In this document: one piece after another, positions 33,701 through 41,320 of the stretch | How positions within the stretch are numbered: position 1 is the stretch's first letter | Layout: every line of letters begins with the position of its first letter | From: RGIG4074 sp964459165 | Lineage (GTDB): Bacteria; Bacillota; Clostridia; Christensenellales; Borkfalkiaceae | Length of the DNA stretch: 42,296 nucleotides | Assembly (NCBI GenBank): GCA_964459165.1 | Contig: CAYWKM010000005.1 | Coordinates: forward strand, 1 to 42,296 | Reading direction: 5' to 3' | Notes under the pieces: generated by a model | Databases searched by the model: none | What the model was told of the DNA's origin: nothing | The model's input: only the letters and a program-made list of their open reading frames with translations | Program-made: the position numbers and the translations under genes

Positions 33701-34396
33701 CTCACGAAGGATGCGATCGCAAGATCGGTGGAAGCGTTTGCCCAAAAGATAAAGGAATCGCAAATGATCTTTATCCCCGGCGGCTTCTCCGGCGGCGACG
33801 AGCCGGACGGTTCCGGCAAATTCATCACGGCGTTCTTCCGCAATGCGGCGATCAAGGAAGAGGTTGCCGCTCTGCTGGAAAGGAGAGACGGACTCATGTG
33901 CGGGATCTGCAACGGTTTTCAGGCTCTCGTCAAGCTCGGACTCGTCCCCTACGGGAAGATCGTCGATCCCGACGAAAATTCCCCGACGCTCACGTTTAAT
34001 ACCATTTCCCGCCATCAGTCGCGTTTGGTGAGGACGAGGATCGCTTCCGACAATTCCCCTTGGCTGAGAAAGACGAGGGTGGGAGAGATTTATACGGTTC
34101 CCGTTTCTCACGGCGAAGGCAGGTTTCTCGCTTCCGACGAGCTCGTATCTCAGCTCGCCGCAAACGGACAGATTGCGACGCAGTACGTCGACCTCGAAGG
34201 AAATCCTACTTCGGATATTCGCTTCAATCCGAATAATTCCGCTTACGCCATCGAGGGAATTCTCTCGCCCGACGGCAGGGTGTTCGGCAAGATGGGACAC
34301 AGCGAGCGCGTCGGTTACGGACTCTATAAAAACGTCGCGGGGAAATACGAAATCGGCATGTTCGAGTCGGCTGTGGAGTATTTTAAAGGACAATAA
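30701..34396 (+). CDS. purL: Phosphoribosylformylglycinamidine synthase, fused type
   Basis: A 1231-aa fused FGAM synthetase, which converts FGAR, glutamine and ATP to FGAM. The N-terminal PurS-like part (1-150) is followed by the synthase core with YWSDHCRHTTF (about 210-220), FKNETHNHPTEIEPFGGAAT (about 310-329) and KSHNLKSLE, a second half-core, and a C-terminal glutaminase (about 965-1231) with the nucleophile Cys in CGICNGFQ and the His of PVSHGEGRF. Most Firmicutes encode purS, purQ and purL separately; the single large chain is the form seen in many anaerobic Clostridia and in proteobacteria. Only a weak AGGGAA ribosome site precedes ATG, 15 bases after purD. Confidence 0.97.
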   Translation: MVYRIYVEKREELANEARALLSDLRAFLGIEHLTALRIFNRYDVENIDEELFESCKRTVFSEPQLDIVSEELPKDGAKVFAVEYLPGQFDQRADSAAQCIQIISRKEKPLVRTAKVYLLYGDVTEEEKEKIEKYVVNPVEARLASLDRVETLKDVYDIPTQVKTLDGFLDLDKDGLDKFVKDYALAMDDDDIKFCQDYFKTEKRDPTITEIRMIDTYWSDHCRHTTFLTTIDGVRFEDELLQRTYEEYLAVRKEIGRTKPVNLMDLATIGAKYLKKIGRLEKLDESEEINACTVKMKVDVDGEQQDWLLLFKNETHNHPTEIEPFGGAATCIGGAIRDPLSGRSYVYGAMRVTGAANPLRPVSETLKGKLPQRKLVTTAAAGYSSYGNQIGLATGQVDEIYHDGYAAKRMEIGAVIAATPAENVRRERPEAGDIVVLLGGRTGRDGCGGATGSSKSHNLKSLETCGAEVQKGNAPEERKLQRLFRKKEASLLIKRCNDFGAGGVSVAIGELADGLDIDLNAVPKKYDGLDGTELAISESQERMAVVVAPKDVGKFLKLANDENLEATVVAKVKAEPRLTMTWNGKPIVDLSREFLNSNGAEKHVTVAPAAPEPFEKEIKGSFSENLRSLAGDLNVCSKRGLAERFDSTIGAGTVLMPFGGKNQLTPNQAMVQKVSVEKGHTKTCSLMAWGYNPFIAEKSPYHGAYLAVVESITKLVVSGAKFEDVYLTFQEYFEHPDKDERRWGKPLAALLGAFKAQMNLKVGSIGGKDSMSGTFEDLDVPPTLVSFAVTTENVDNILSNDFKSAGHSVVMIKPAYDKDGLPDTSSLLAVYERTSELIRTGKAVAAYTPVYGGAAEAVMKMCFGNGLGFRFDEGVDLDELFGYRYGSVILEIAGECDERDVLGVVTDDGMVSYGREEVALSELLRIYEDKLEPVYSCNIAQGKAEIPSFSYRAEKNSVPAVRNSRPTVLIPVFPGTNCEYDSAKVMSDAGAKPEIFVVNNLTKDAIARSVEAFAQKIKESQMIFIPGGFSGGDEPDGSGKFITAFFRNAAIKEEVAALLERRDGLMCGICNGFQALVKLGLVPYGKIVDPDENSPTLTFNTISRHQSRLVRTRIASDNSPWLRKTRVGEIYTVPVSHGEGRFLASDELVSQLAANGQIATQYVDLEGNPTSDIRFNPNNSAYAIEGILSPDGRVFGKMGHSERVGYGLYKNVAGKYEIGMFESAVEYFKGQ

Positions 34397-34579
34397 AACG
34401 CGGCGGACGGCGAAAAAAACGCTTGCGCAAACGCCGCGGCGCACCCTTTCCGTCGAGCGATTAGGATAAACAATTTAAAATCGGACGACCTGCGAGGGAA
34501 AACCGCTCGATAACGATCGTTCGATTCGATGATAAGGATAAGAATACAAATCAAAGATTTAATGAGGAGATGAAAAAAA

Positions 34580-36088
34580 ATGGCTTTTTATTACGATGAA
34601 CCTTGCAGAACTTTCAGCGAATATCTGCTGATCCCCGGCTATACTTCCCCGGAATGTATTCCCGCAAACGTGTCTTTAAAAACGCCTTTGGTAAAATTTA
34701 AAAAAAGAGAAGAGGAGTGCCCGATTTCTCTCAATATTCCTATGGTATCCGCCATCATGCAGTCGGTATCCAACGATACCATGGCGATCGCCCTCGCGAA
34801 GGAGGGGGGAATGTCCTTCATTTACGGCTCTCAGTCGATCGAGGAAGAGGCGGCTATGGTGGCGCGGGTGAAAAATTATAAGGCGGGCTTCGTCGTCAGC
34901 GATTCCAACGTCACGCCCGATCAGACGCTTGCCGACGTCCTCGAGCTCGTCGAGCATAAGGGGCATTCCACGATTGCGGTTACCGACGACGGCTCTTCCA
35001 ACGGAAAGCTCCTCGGTATCGTCACCGGCAGAGATTATCGGATCAGCCGAATGTCCTACGATATAAAGGTAAAGGATTTTATGACCCCTCGGGAGAAATT
35101 GATTACGGCGGGCGCAAACATTACGTTGAAGGAAGCCAACGATATCATTTGGGAGCATAAGCTCAATTCCCTCCCTTTGGTGGACGAAAACGATCGCCTC
35201 GCCTATTTTGTGTTCCGCAAGGACTACGATCAACATAAAGAAAATCCGCTCGAGCTGCTCGACGCGAATAAGCGTTATATGGTCGGAGCGGGAATCAACA
35301 CGAGGGATTACGCGGAACGCGTTCCCGCCCTCGTCGCGGCGGGCGCGGACGTCCTCTGTATCGATTCCTCCGAGGGCTATTCCTGTTGGCAGAAGCAGAC
35401 GATCGACTATATCCGCCAAAATTACGGCGATCGGGTAAAGGTCGGCGCGGGAAACGTCGTGGATAAAGAGGGCTTCCTCTTCCTCGCGAAAGCGGGCGCG
35501 GACTTCGTTAAAATCGGCATCGGCGGCGGTTCAATCTGTATCACTCGCGAGCAGAAGGGCATCGGCAGGGGACAGGCTACGGCGGTCATCGAAGTCGCCG
35601 CCGCAAGGGACGAATATTATAAGGAGACGGGGATATACGTTCCCATTTGTTCCGACGGCGGGATCGTCCACGATTATCACATGACGCTCGCCCTCGCCAT
35701 GGGCGCGGATTTCCTCATGCTCGGAAGATATTTCGCCCGCTTCGACGAATCGCCCACGAGCAAGCTCAACGTCAACGGCACCTATGTCAAGGAATATTGG
35801 GGAGAAGGGAGCTACCGCGCAAGAAATTGGCAGCGTTACGATCTCGGCGGAAAGACGAAGCTTTCTTTCGAGGAAGGCGTGGATTCCTACGTGACCTATG
35901 CGGGACCTTTGCACGACAACGTTGCGAAATCTCTGTACAAGGTTCGCAGCGCCATGTGCAACTGCGGGTTTACCAATATTCCCGACCTTCAAAAGGGCGC
36001 GAAGATGACGGTCGTCTCCGCAACGAGCATCGTGGAGGGCGGTTATCACGACGTCATGTTGAAAACGAGCGGCAATAAGAATATATAA
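34580..36088 (+). CDS. guaB: IMP dehydrogenase
   Basis: The 502-aa GuaB oxidises IMP to XMP with NAD+, the committed step to GMP. The (beta/alpha)8 barrel is interrupted by two CBS domains (about 95-220; VSDSNVTPDQTLADVLELV and VKDFMTPREKLIT). The catalytic loop GIGGGSICITREQKGIG places the nucleophile at Cys320. SDGGIVHDYHMTLALAMGAD and the later EGSYRARNWQRYD region, with the Arg-Tyr of the mobile flap, follow. The flap and loop differ from the usual GPGSICTTR form, as in a subgroup of IMP dehydrogenases of about 500 aa. ATG is preceded by GAGGAG (34564-34569). It follows purL by 183 bases with no terminator or clear promoter, so co-transcription is possible. The scaffold gap begins 12 bases after its stop. 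Confidence 0.96.
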   Translation: MAFYYDEPCRTFSEYLLIPGYTSPECIPANVSLKTPLVKFKKREEECPISLNIPMVSAIMQSVSNDTMAIALAKEGGMSFIYGSQSIEEEAAMVARVKNYKAGFVVSDSNVTPDQTLADVLELVEHKGHSTIAVTDDGSSNGKLLGIVTGRDYRISRMSYDIKVKDFMTPREKLITAGANITLKEANDIIWEHKLNSLPLVDENDRLAYFVFRKDYDQHKENPLELLDANKRYMVGAGINTRDYAERVPALVAAGADVLCIDSSEGYSCWQKQTIDYIRQNYGDRVKVGAGNVVDKEGFLFLAKAGADFVKIGIGGGSICITREQKGIGRGQATAVIEVAAARDEYYKETGIYVPICSDGGIVHDYHMTLALAMGADFLMLGRYFARFDESPTSKLNVNGTYVKEYWGEGSYRARNWQRYDLGGKTKLSFEEGVDSYVTYAGPLHDNVAKSLYKVRSAMCNCGFTNIPDLQKGAKMTVVSATSIVEGGYHDVMLKTSGNKNI

Positions 36089-36100
36089 TGAAGAATATAT

Positions 36101-36200
36101 NNNNNNNNNNNNNNNNNNNNNNNNNNNNNNNNNNNNNNNNNNNNNNNNNNNNNNNNNNNNNNNNNNNNNNNNNNNNNNNNNNNNNNNNNNNNNNNNNNNN
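36101..36200. other. Scaffold gap of 100 N
   Basis: Exactly 100 N after guaB. Unlike the first gap, the flanks share no sequence, so an unknown length of DNA may be missing. The order of the blocks on either side depends on scaffolding only. Confidence 0.98.
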
Positions 36201-36210
36201 TTCCTAAAAA

Positions 36211-38085
36211 ATGAAGGCAATATTTAAGATTGGTTTCTTGCCTTACAGGAGGCCGAAGGAGTGCGTCAAGGCGGTTATCGCCGTGCTGATTGCAGGATTC
36301 TGTATCGCATTGTCCGTCATCGCGGGTATGCTGATGCGATACAGTCCGTCGTATGCGGCGGGGCTTGTCCTTATGGACAATAACGGCTCGTACGATTGGG
36401 AGGGCTATGAATCGACGGGGTACCTTGCGCTTGGGCAGCAGCCCGTGGACGGTACGCGGGAATTGGCGGTGCAGAAGAATGCGCCGGACAGTTACTTCCC
36501 GTACACGAAACAGCAATTTTTGGAGATCACGGAGGAGCTTGGGGCGGGACTTGTCTTCCGTCAAGCGACAAACTATATCTCGATTTCCTCGCAATGCGGT
36601 TATTACGACGTCAATAGCGTCGCCGGAGAAGGTATGTACGGGTTAAAAACCCGAGAAGCATGGAGAAGTCTTCGCGCAGGCGACGAATTCGGATATGCGG
36701 ATTGCTCCGGCGTTTTGTGCGTAACGAGCGAGGAGGAGCTGAAAAGCATCGGCGGAAGGGTAATCGCGGGGAGGCTGCCCAAGGGAGAAGGCGAGATCGC
36801 GATCACGAAAGCGCAACTCAACGCTTTTTTGGAGTACGGGTACTATCCGCTTACCTACAAGATGACGAGTTATGTGGACATGTTTGAAGACGCTAATCTT
36901 TCCTGCGTCGATAAAGATACCGTAAAACGGGGATTAAAGGAAGAAATTTATCAGGCGGAAGATATGCTCGGAAAAACCTTTCTTCACGCATACTTCGCTT
37001 TTGCGGCTCCGAGAAGTTATGATACGCGCGACGGATCTGATTTTTTTTATTGCAATGAGTCGGTCGTCGTAGGAGTTGTGGAATACGACTGGGAGAAAGA
37101 TATGGATCAGCGTCTTTGGGGCAGAGTCGATTTACATGAGATTGATTATCCGTTTGAGAACGATCGGCTGCTCCTTGCGGGGGCGGTCGTCGTCGGCGAA
37201 GGGAGCGAAGTTTTTGAAGCGAAATCTGCCGCTTCTCGCAATGTCACCATCTCTTTGGGATATCAGCAAGGAGCGCTTGATTCGCTGAACACCGGGTATG
37301 CGTCCTATATCATTTTGCCTATGCCGAAGTCGTCGAAACAGGCAAAACAATATGCGGACGTCGCTTTAAGGACAAAAACGAATCCGACGAATCTCTATAC
37401 GTTTTACGAAGAGGGGAATGCTTATTTGCTCTCTTCCTTATCATCCTTACGCTTATATACCACAGAAATTCACATGTCGAAAGACAAACCGACAGATTTG
37501 GACAGTTTGTCGTATGACAATTATACTCTTATCGGCGTCGAAAGCGGATATGAGGACGGGGAACTATGGTTTTATACTACCTTATTGGTAGAATACTCTG
37601 CCGAAGGCACGCCGATTGCATTGGAGAGTACGTTCCGTCAGTCGATCGGCGGATATGATTGGATTACGCGGATTTATAACGAGGGGACGGGCACGAAGAT
37701 CGCCGTCTACTCCCTCGCGGCGGCAAGCTTCCTGTTTATGATCCTCTTCGAGTCGCTATGCCTCCGCTCGTCCATGCAGGAGATCGGAAAGTCGATCGGC
37801 GTTTTGAAGAGCCTCGGTTGTTCCTCGAAACGGCTGTATGTGAGCTGTCTGCTTCCCGTTCTTATCATGGCGCTCTTGTCGGTCGCGTTCTCGGCGCCGC
37901 TCGTATTCCTCGCGCAGTCGTTTGTCAACGAGACGATGGCGCTTCCGATCATCGACATGAATCTTTATTCGATTTTATTTGCAGTATTATCGATCGTCTG
38001 CTTCCTCGGCGTCGGGTTTCTGAGCCTTTGGCAAAGATTAAAAATCACGCCCATCGAAGCGATCGCAGGGCGGGAAAAGAGATGA
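36211..38085 (+). CDS. FtsX-like ABC transporter permease
   Basis: A 624-aa membrane protein with the FtsX/MacB permease layout: one N-terminal membrane segment (about 21-42), a large extracellular domain (45-490), and three C-terminal segments (about 495-517, 543-565, 583-607). The motif GKSIGVLKSLGCSSKRLYV before the second C-terminal helix is the usual ATPase-contact region, and ITPIEAIAGRE is the typical end. The N terminus looks whole: an in-frame TAA lies at 36205-36207 just before the ATG. The ribosome site would fall in the gap. Such permeases need an ABC ATPase, which is not visible; it may be in the gap. The stop overlaps the next start (ATGA), so the two permeases are coupled and probably form a heterodimer. 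The substrate is unknown; peptides or lipoproteins are common for the family. Confidence 0.87.
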   Translation: MKAIFKIGFLPYRRPKECVKAVIAVLIAGFCIALSVIAGMLMRYSPSYAAGLVLMDNNGSYDWEGYESTGYLALGQQPVDGTRELAVQKNAPDSYFPYTKQQFLEITEELGAGLVFRQATNYISISSQCGYYDVNSVAGEGMYGLKTREAWRSLRAGDEFGYADCSGVLCVTSEEELKSIGGRVIAGRLPKGEGEIAITKAQLNAFLEYGYYPLTYKMTSYVDMFEDANLSCVDKDTVKRGLKEEIYQAEDMLGKTFLHAYFAFAAPRSYDTRDGSDFFYCNESVVVGVVEYDWEKDMDQRLWGRVDLHEIDYPFENDRLLLAGAVVVGEGSEVFEAKSAASRNVTISLGYQQGALDSLNTGYASYIILPMPKSSKQAKQYADVALRTKTNPTNLYTFYEEGNAYLLSSLSSLRLYTTEIHMSKDKPTDLDSLSYDNYTLIGVESGYEDGELWFYTTLLVEYSAEGTPIALESTFRQSIGGYDWITRIYNEGTGTKIAVYSLAAASFLFMILFESLCLRSSMQEIGKSIGVLKSLGCSSKRLYVSCLLPVLIMALLSVAFSAPLVFLAQSFVNETMALPIIDMNLYSILFAVLSIVCFLGVGFLSLWQRLKITPIEAIAGREKR

Positions 38086-39431
38086 AAGGCGGAATTTCCC
38101 TCAAAAATGCCCTTCGCATCGGCTTGACGAATTTACAGATCCGGCGGGTCGTCGTCACGGTCGTTCTTTGTTCCATTCTTTTGTCGGCGTCGGGGATCGC
38201 GATCAATCTCGCATTCAACGATTTTCGCAGCGAAAAGATCCGCGCGCTGATGGAAGAGGACTATGCGATTGTAAAAAGCACGGACGATAAAACCGCGCAG
38301 CCCGGCGTCGATGTGGACGAGTACTCCGATTTGAATCTGCACAGCGGGATCGCTTTTGCGCGCTTTATTTCCGATCGGGTTTTGGAGGATTTGACTTTGA
38401 GCAGTCAGGTTTCTTCCATTTCGGAAGAACACGCGGGGGAATATATCGCCGAGATCTCAAAGGTGGGGCTGATTACGCAGGAAGCCGTCGACGAAATGGG
38501 CTTTACGCTGCACGGGAGATTGCCCGAAGCGGAATTTGAGATTGTAATCCCCGAATGTTTGTATCGTATGTTTCAATACGGCGGATACAACGGCGCTGCC
38601 GTGGAAATCGATACGCTACCGGGGTATCATGAGTATGATTTCAGCGCGCTTGATCCCGCATGGGACGAGCCGATTGAAGACTACGACGACGTCATCGGGA
38701 AAAAACTATGCATGAATCGCCATGTGGAGAATACGATTTTGGGCGGACAATACGAACCCGCGACCGTCGTCGGCGTCATCGATACGGGTTGCACCGAGCA
38801 TGGAATCGAATATTCGCCGCACGATGCGGTGTTTGTGAGCGAAACGGATTGGATGAATTACCGCAAGCATATTTATGGCGATTTTTCGACGAACAAGACG
38901 GCTACGTTCGTCGTCGGACGTACGCCGGATCATTACAAGGATGCGGAGACCTTCTATTCCGTCGTGGAGCGGTGGGATTTGTTGGAGATCGTTTCGCCCA
39001 ATCACGAATTGTTGAACCTCGTCTATCAGTTTTTGGATCGGGTGTTTACCGTAACCTCCGCGCTTTCGATCGTCGTTTCCGCAGCGGCGGTTTTGGTGGT
39101 CTTTCAGTTCGCTTCGATCGCCGTCGATTCGAAGCGCATGGAGATCGCCGTTTTGAAAGAGATCGGCGCGGGGAACGGTTCGATCTACAAGATCTTCTTT
39201 TCGGAGAATCTGATTCTCGCGGCGGGATATTCTTCGTTGGCTTCGCTGATCACTTATTTTTCGGTGTTTGCGCTCAACGCGTTCGTGAAGGCGTTCTTCA
39301 AGTTCTCGTTTTCGATCGTGCATTTCGAGCCGCTGAGCCTTCTTTGCGTCGTTGCGATAGGATTTACCATCTCCTTCGCGGCGTCTTTCTTCCCGATTCA
39401 CGGCGCGGCGAAGCGGGCGTGTATCCGTTGA
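38082..39431 (+). CDS. FtsX-like ABC transporter permease, partner subunit
   Basis: A 449-aa permease with the same layout as its upstream partner but a shorter extracellular part. There is an N-terminal helix (about 21-45, in LKNALRIGLTNLQIRRVVV), an acidic ectodomain (46-318) and three helices near the C terminus (about 322-347, 377-400, 420-442). SKRMEIAVLKEIGAGNGSIY is the ATPase-contact loop, close to the partner's GVLKSLGCSS. The start at ATG 38082 overlaps the upstream stop by four bases; a longer frame reaching further back overlaps the partner and is not used. The N terminus is typical of clostridial permeases with ALRIGLTNL. Two permease chains sharing an ATPase would make a complete mechanotransmission-type transporter. 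A terminator lies 60 bases downstream. Confidence 0.88.
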   Translation: MKGGISLKNALRIGLTNLQIRRVVVTVVLCSILLSASGIAINLAFNDFRSEKIRALMEEDYAIVKSTDDKTAQPGVDVDEYSDLNLHSGIAFARFISDRVLEDLTLSSQVSSISEEHAGEYIAEISKVGLITQEAVDEMGFTLHGRLPEAEFEIVIPECLYRMFQYGGYNGAAVEIDTLPGYHEYDFSALDPAWDEPIEDYDDVIGKKLCMNRHVENTILGGQYEPATVVGVIDTGCTEHGIEYSPHDAVFVSETDWMNYRKHIYGDFSTNKTATFVVGRTPDHYKDAETFYSVVERWDLLEIVSPNHELLNLVYQFLDRVFTVTSALSIVVSAAAVLVVFQFASIAVDSKRMEIAVLKEIGAGNGSIYKIFFSENLILAAGYSSLASLITYFSVFALNAFVKAFFKFSFSIVHFEPLSLLCVVAIGFTISFAASFFPIHGAAKRACIR

Positions 39432-39490
39432 ACGGTCCTTAGATGAAATCCGACGGAGGAATTTGTTTTAAGAAAAAACGAAATACGGAG

Positions 39491-39543
39491 CGATATGCGT
39501 CCAACAAAAGTCAGGCGGGCTCTTGGAGGCGCATATCGTTTTT
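39491..39543 (+). terminator. Terminator of the permease operon
   Basis: CGATATGCG (39491-39499) pairs with CGCATATCG (39530-39538), extended by TCCA/TGGA with a two-base bulge, and five T follow. The remaining intergenic DNA to 39803 holds the promoter at 39632 and a leader of about 137 bases with a small hairpin (GTCCT/AGGAC near 39688-39704), but no gene. Confidence 0.75.
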
Positions 39544-39631
39544 CCCGTTTACCGTCTTTTCAAAAATTTTTATCTCCGTCGCTCCTCTGTCGCAATCCGG
39601 CGCGAGCGGAGAAAGGGGCGGTGAAAGAGTA

Positions 39632-39660
39632 TTGACAATTTTTCTCAAATATGGTATGAT
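39632..39660 (+). promoter_or_regulatory. Promoter of the phosphoesterase operon
   Basis: TTGACA at 39632-39637 and TATGAT at 39655-39660 with a 17-base spacer. It probably drives the phosphoesterase, the reductase and perhaps the CBS gene. Confidence 0.85.
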
Positions 39661-39803
39661 CATTATACGGAAAGAAACATGCGGGACGTCCTTTTAACGA
39701 GGACGACGGGCTCTGTCGAGAGATACGAAGCGCAATCGAAGGGAAAGAGGCCGAAGATTCTCTCCGCAATATTTCATTTAAGTCATAATCAACGGAGAAC
39801 GCC

Positions 39804-40346
39804 ATGAGATGGATGATTGCTTCCGACATACACGGTTCGGCGTATTATTGCCGAAAATTACTTGAACAATACGATAAGGAGCGAGCGGACAGGCTGCTTC
39901 TACTCGGCGATATCCTCTATTTCGGTCCGAGAAACCGCATTCCTAAGGAATACGACCCTCAAGCGGTCATCGCCATGCTGAACGAAAGAAAGGACGATAT
40001 TTTATGCGTTCGCGGCAACTGCGACGCCGAAGTGGATCAAATGGTTTTAAAATTCCCCATTCTTGCGGATTACGCCGTTTTTTCCGTCGGTAAACGTATG
40101 ATTTTCGCCACGCACGGACATCATTTTAATAAGGACGCTTTGCCTCCTCTGCATCGAGGGGATCTTCTTTTGTGCGGGCATACGCACGTTCCCGCGTGCG
40201 AAGAATGCGAGAATTTCGTCTATCTCAATCCCGGATCGATTACCATGCCCAAAGAAAATTCCGTGCGCAGCTATATGATTTGGGAGGGGAATCTTATGCA
40301 ATGGAAGACGATCGAGGGCGAGGGATACCGCGAATATCGTATTTAA
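39804..40346 (+). CDS. YfcE/MJ0936-type metallophosphoesterase
   Basis: A 180-aa calcineurin-like phosphoesterase. All metal-binding motifs are present in order: SDIHG (7-11), LLGDILYFGPRN (about 33-44), GNCD (about 73-76), THGHH and LLCGHTHVP (about 122-130). The family, including E. coli YfcE and MJ0936, hydrolyses phosphodiester bonds of artificial substrates with Mn2+; natural substrates are unclear. The GPRN after the GD motif is the YfcE version. Cytosolic; no signal peptide. ATG follows ACGGAGAA (about 39793-39800). The next gene starts 26 bases on, so they are probably one operon, though no functional link to the flavoprotein is evident. Confidence 0.92.
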   Translation: MRWMIASDIHGSAYYCRKLLEQYDKERADRLLLLGDILYFGPRNRIPKEYDPQAVIAMLNERKDDILCVRGNCDAEVDQMVLKFPILADYAVFSVGKRMIFATHGHHFNKDALPPLHRGDLLLCGHTHVPACEECENFVYLNPGSITMPKENSVRSYMIWEGNLMQWKTIEGEGYREYRI

Positions 40347-40372
40347 ACGATAAGAGAAAAGGAGAAATGATT

Positions 40373-41236
40373 ATGTACGACGTCGCTATCGTCGGCACGG
40401 GCGCGGCGGGAATTTCCGCCGCGCTCACGTTAAAAGCCTTAAACAAAAATTTTGTCTGGTTCGGCAGCAAAGAGCTCTCTTCAAAAATCAGGAGCGCCGA
40501 ACGCATTCGGAATTATCCGGGACTTCCCGACGTCAGCGGAAGGGAGATGCAAAGAATTTTTTTGAAACAAGCGGAGGATATGGGAATCGAAATTACCCCG
40601 AAGACGGTTACGGGCGTTTACAACATGGGCGATTACTACGGAATCCTTTGCAACCAAGAGACGTTCGAGGCGAAAACGGTCATTCTCGCAACGGGCGTAG
40701 AAGCCGTCAAGCCGATCAAAGGGGAGCTCGATTTCGTCGGTCGGGGGGTAAGCTATTGCGCCGTTTGCGACGGATTCCTCTATAAAGGAAAGACGATCGC
40801 GGTCGTATGCACTTCCAAACAGCTCGAACAGGAGGTCGAATATCTCGCGTCCGTCGCGGAGAAGGTTTATTTGATCGCGCGCTACCGTCCGGCGGAGATT
40901 AAGGCGAAGAATGTAGAGTTGATTTCCTCTATTCCCGTTGAAGTCGTCGGGGGAAGAAAAGCGGAAAAACTTATCTTTAAGGACGGCGAGCTTCCCGTCG
41001 ACGGAATTTTTATGCTGAAAGAAGCGGTTACGCCGTCCGTTTTAGTCGGCGGACTGGAAATGCGGGAAGGGCACGTCGCGATAAATCGCGCTTGCGAGAC
41101 GAATATGGCAGGCTGCTTTGCCGCCGGCGATTGTACGGGCAGACCTTATCAATATGCAAAGGCGGCGGGAGAAGGCAATGTCGCCGCTCACTCTGCGGTT
41201 AGCTATTTGGCTTCTCAAAAAGCCGCCAAAACCTGA
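40373..41236 (+). CDS. Thioredoxin reductase-like flavoprotein without NADPH motifs
   Basis: A 287-aa member of the thioredoxin reductase family. The FAD-binding GTGAAG (8-13), the redox pair Cys129-x2-Cys132 (CAVCD) and the C-terminal FAD motif CFAAGDCTGRPYQYAKAAGEG are intact. In the second Rossmann fold, the expected GGGDSA and HRRxxxR motifs are missing: residues about 140-175 read IAVVCTSKQLEQ and VYLIARYRPAE. Flavin reductases without these motifs are known in Clostridium and related anaerobes, where ferredoxin supplies electrons. I infer such an enzyme, reducing a thioredoxin. The start is chosen at ATG 40373, eight bases after AAAGGAG; ATG 40367 is only two bases after it. No thioredoxin gene is adjacent. 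Confidence 0.88.
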   Translation: MYDVAIVGTGAAGISAALTLKALNKNFVWFGSKELSSKIRSAERIRNYPGLPDVSGREMQRIFLKQAEDMGIEITPKTVTGVYNMGDYYGILCNQETFEAKTVILATGVEAVKPIKGELDFVGRGVSYCAVCDGFLYKGKTIAVVCTSKQLEQEVEYLASVAEKVYLIARYRPAEIKAKNVELISSIPVEVVGGRKAEKLIFKDGELPVDGIFMLKEAVTPSVLVGGLEMREGHVAINRACETNMAGCFAAGDCTGRPYQYAKAAGEGNVAAHSAVSYLASQKAAKT

Positions 41237-41320
41237 AGAGCATTTTGAACGCTCTGAAAACGGCGGCGGAAATTTTAAGCGGACGGTTCGAAGAGAATAA
41301 AGGAATAGGGGGAAAATACG

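Noticed and set aside
37758..38081. Extended N terminus for the second permease
   Set aside because: The extension overlaps the first permease gene in another frame. ATG 38082 with the ATGA overlap gives a normal FtsX-like N terminus.
39443..39697. 84-codon frame after the permease operon
   Set aside because: It covers the terminator at 39491 and the promoter at 39632 and has no ribosome site.
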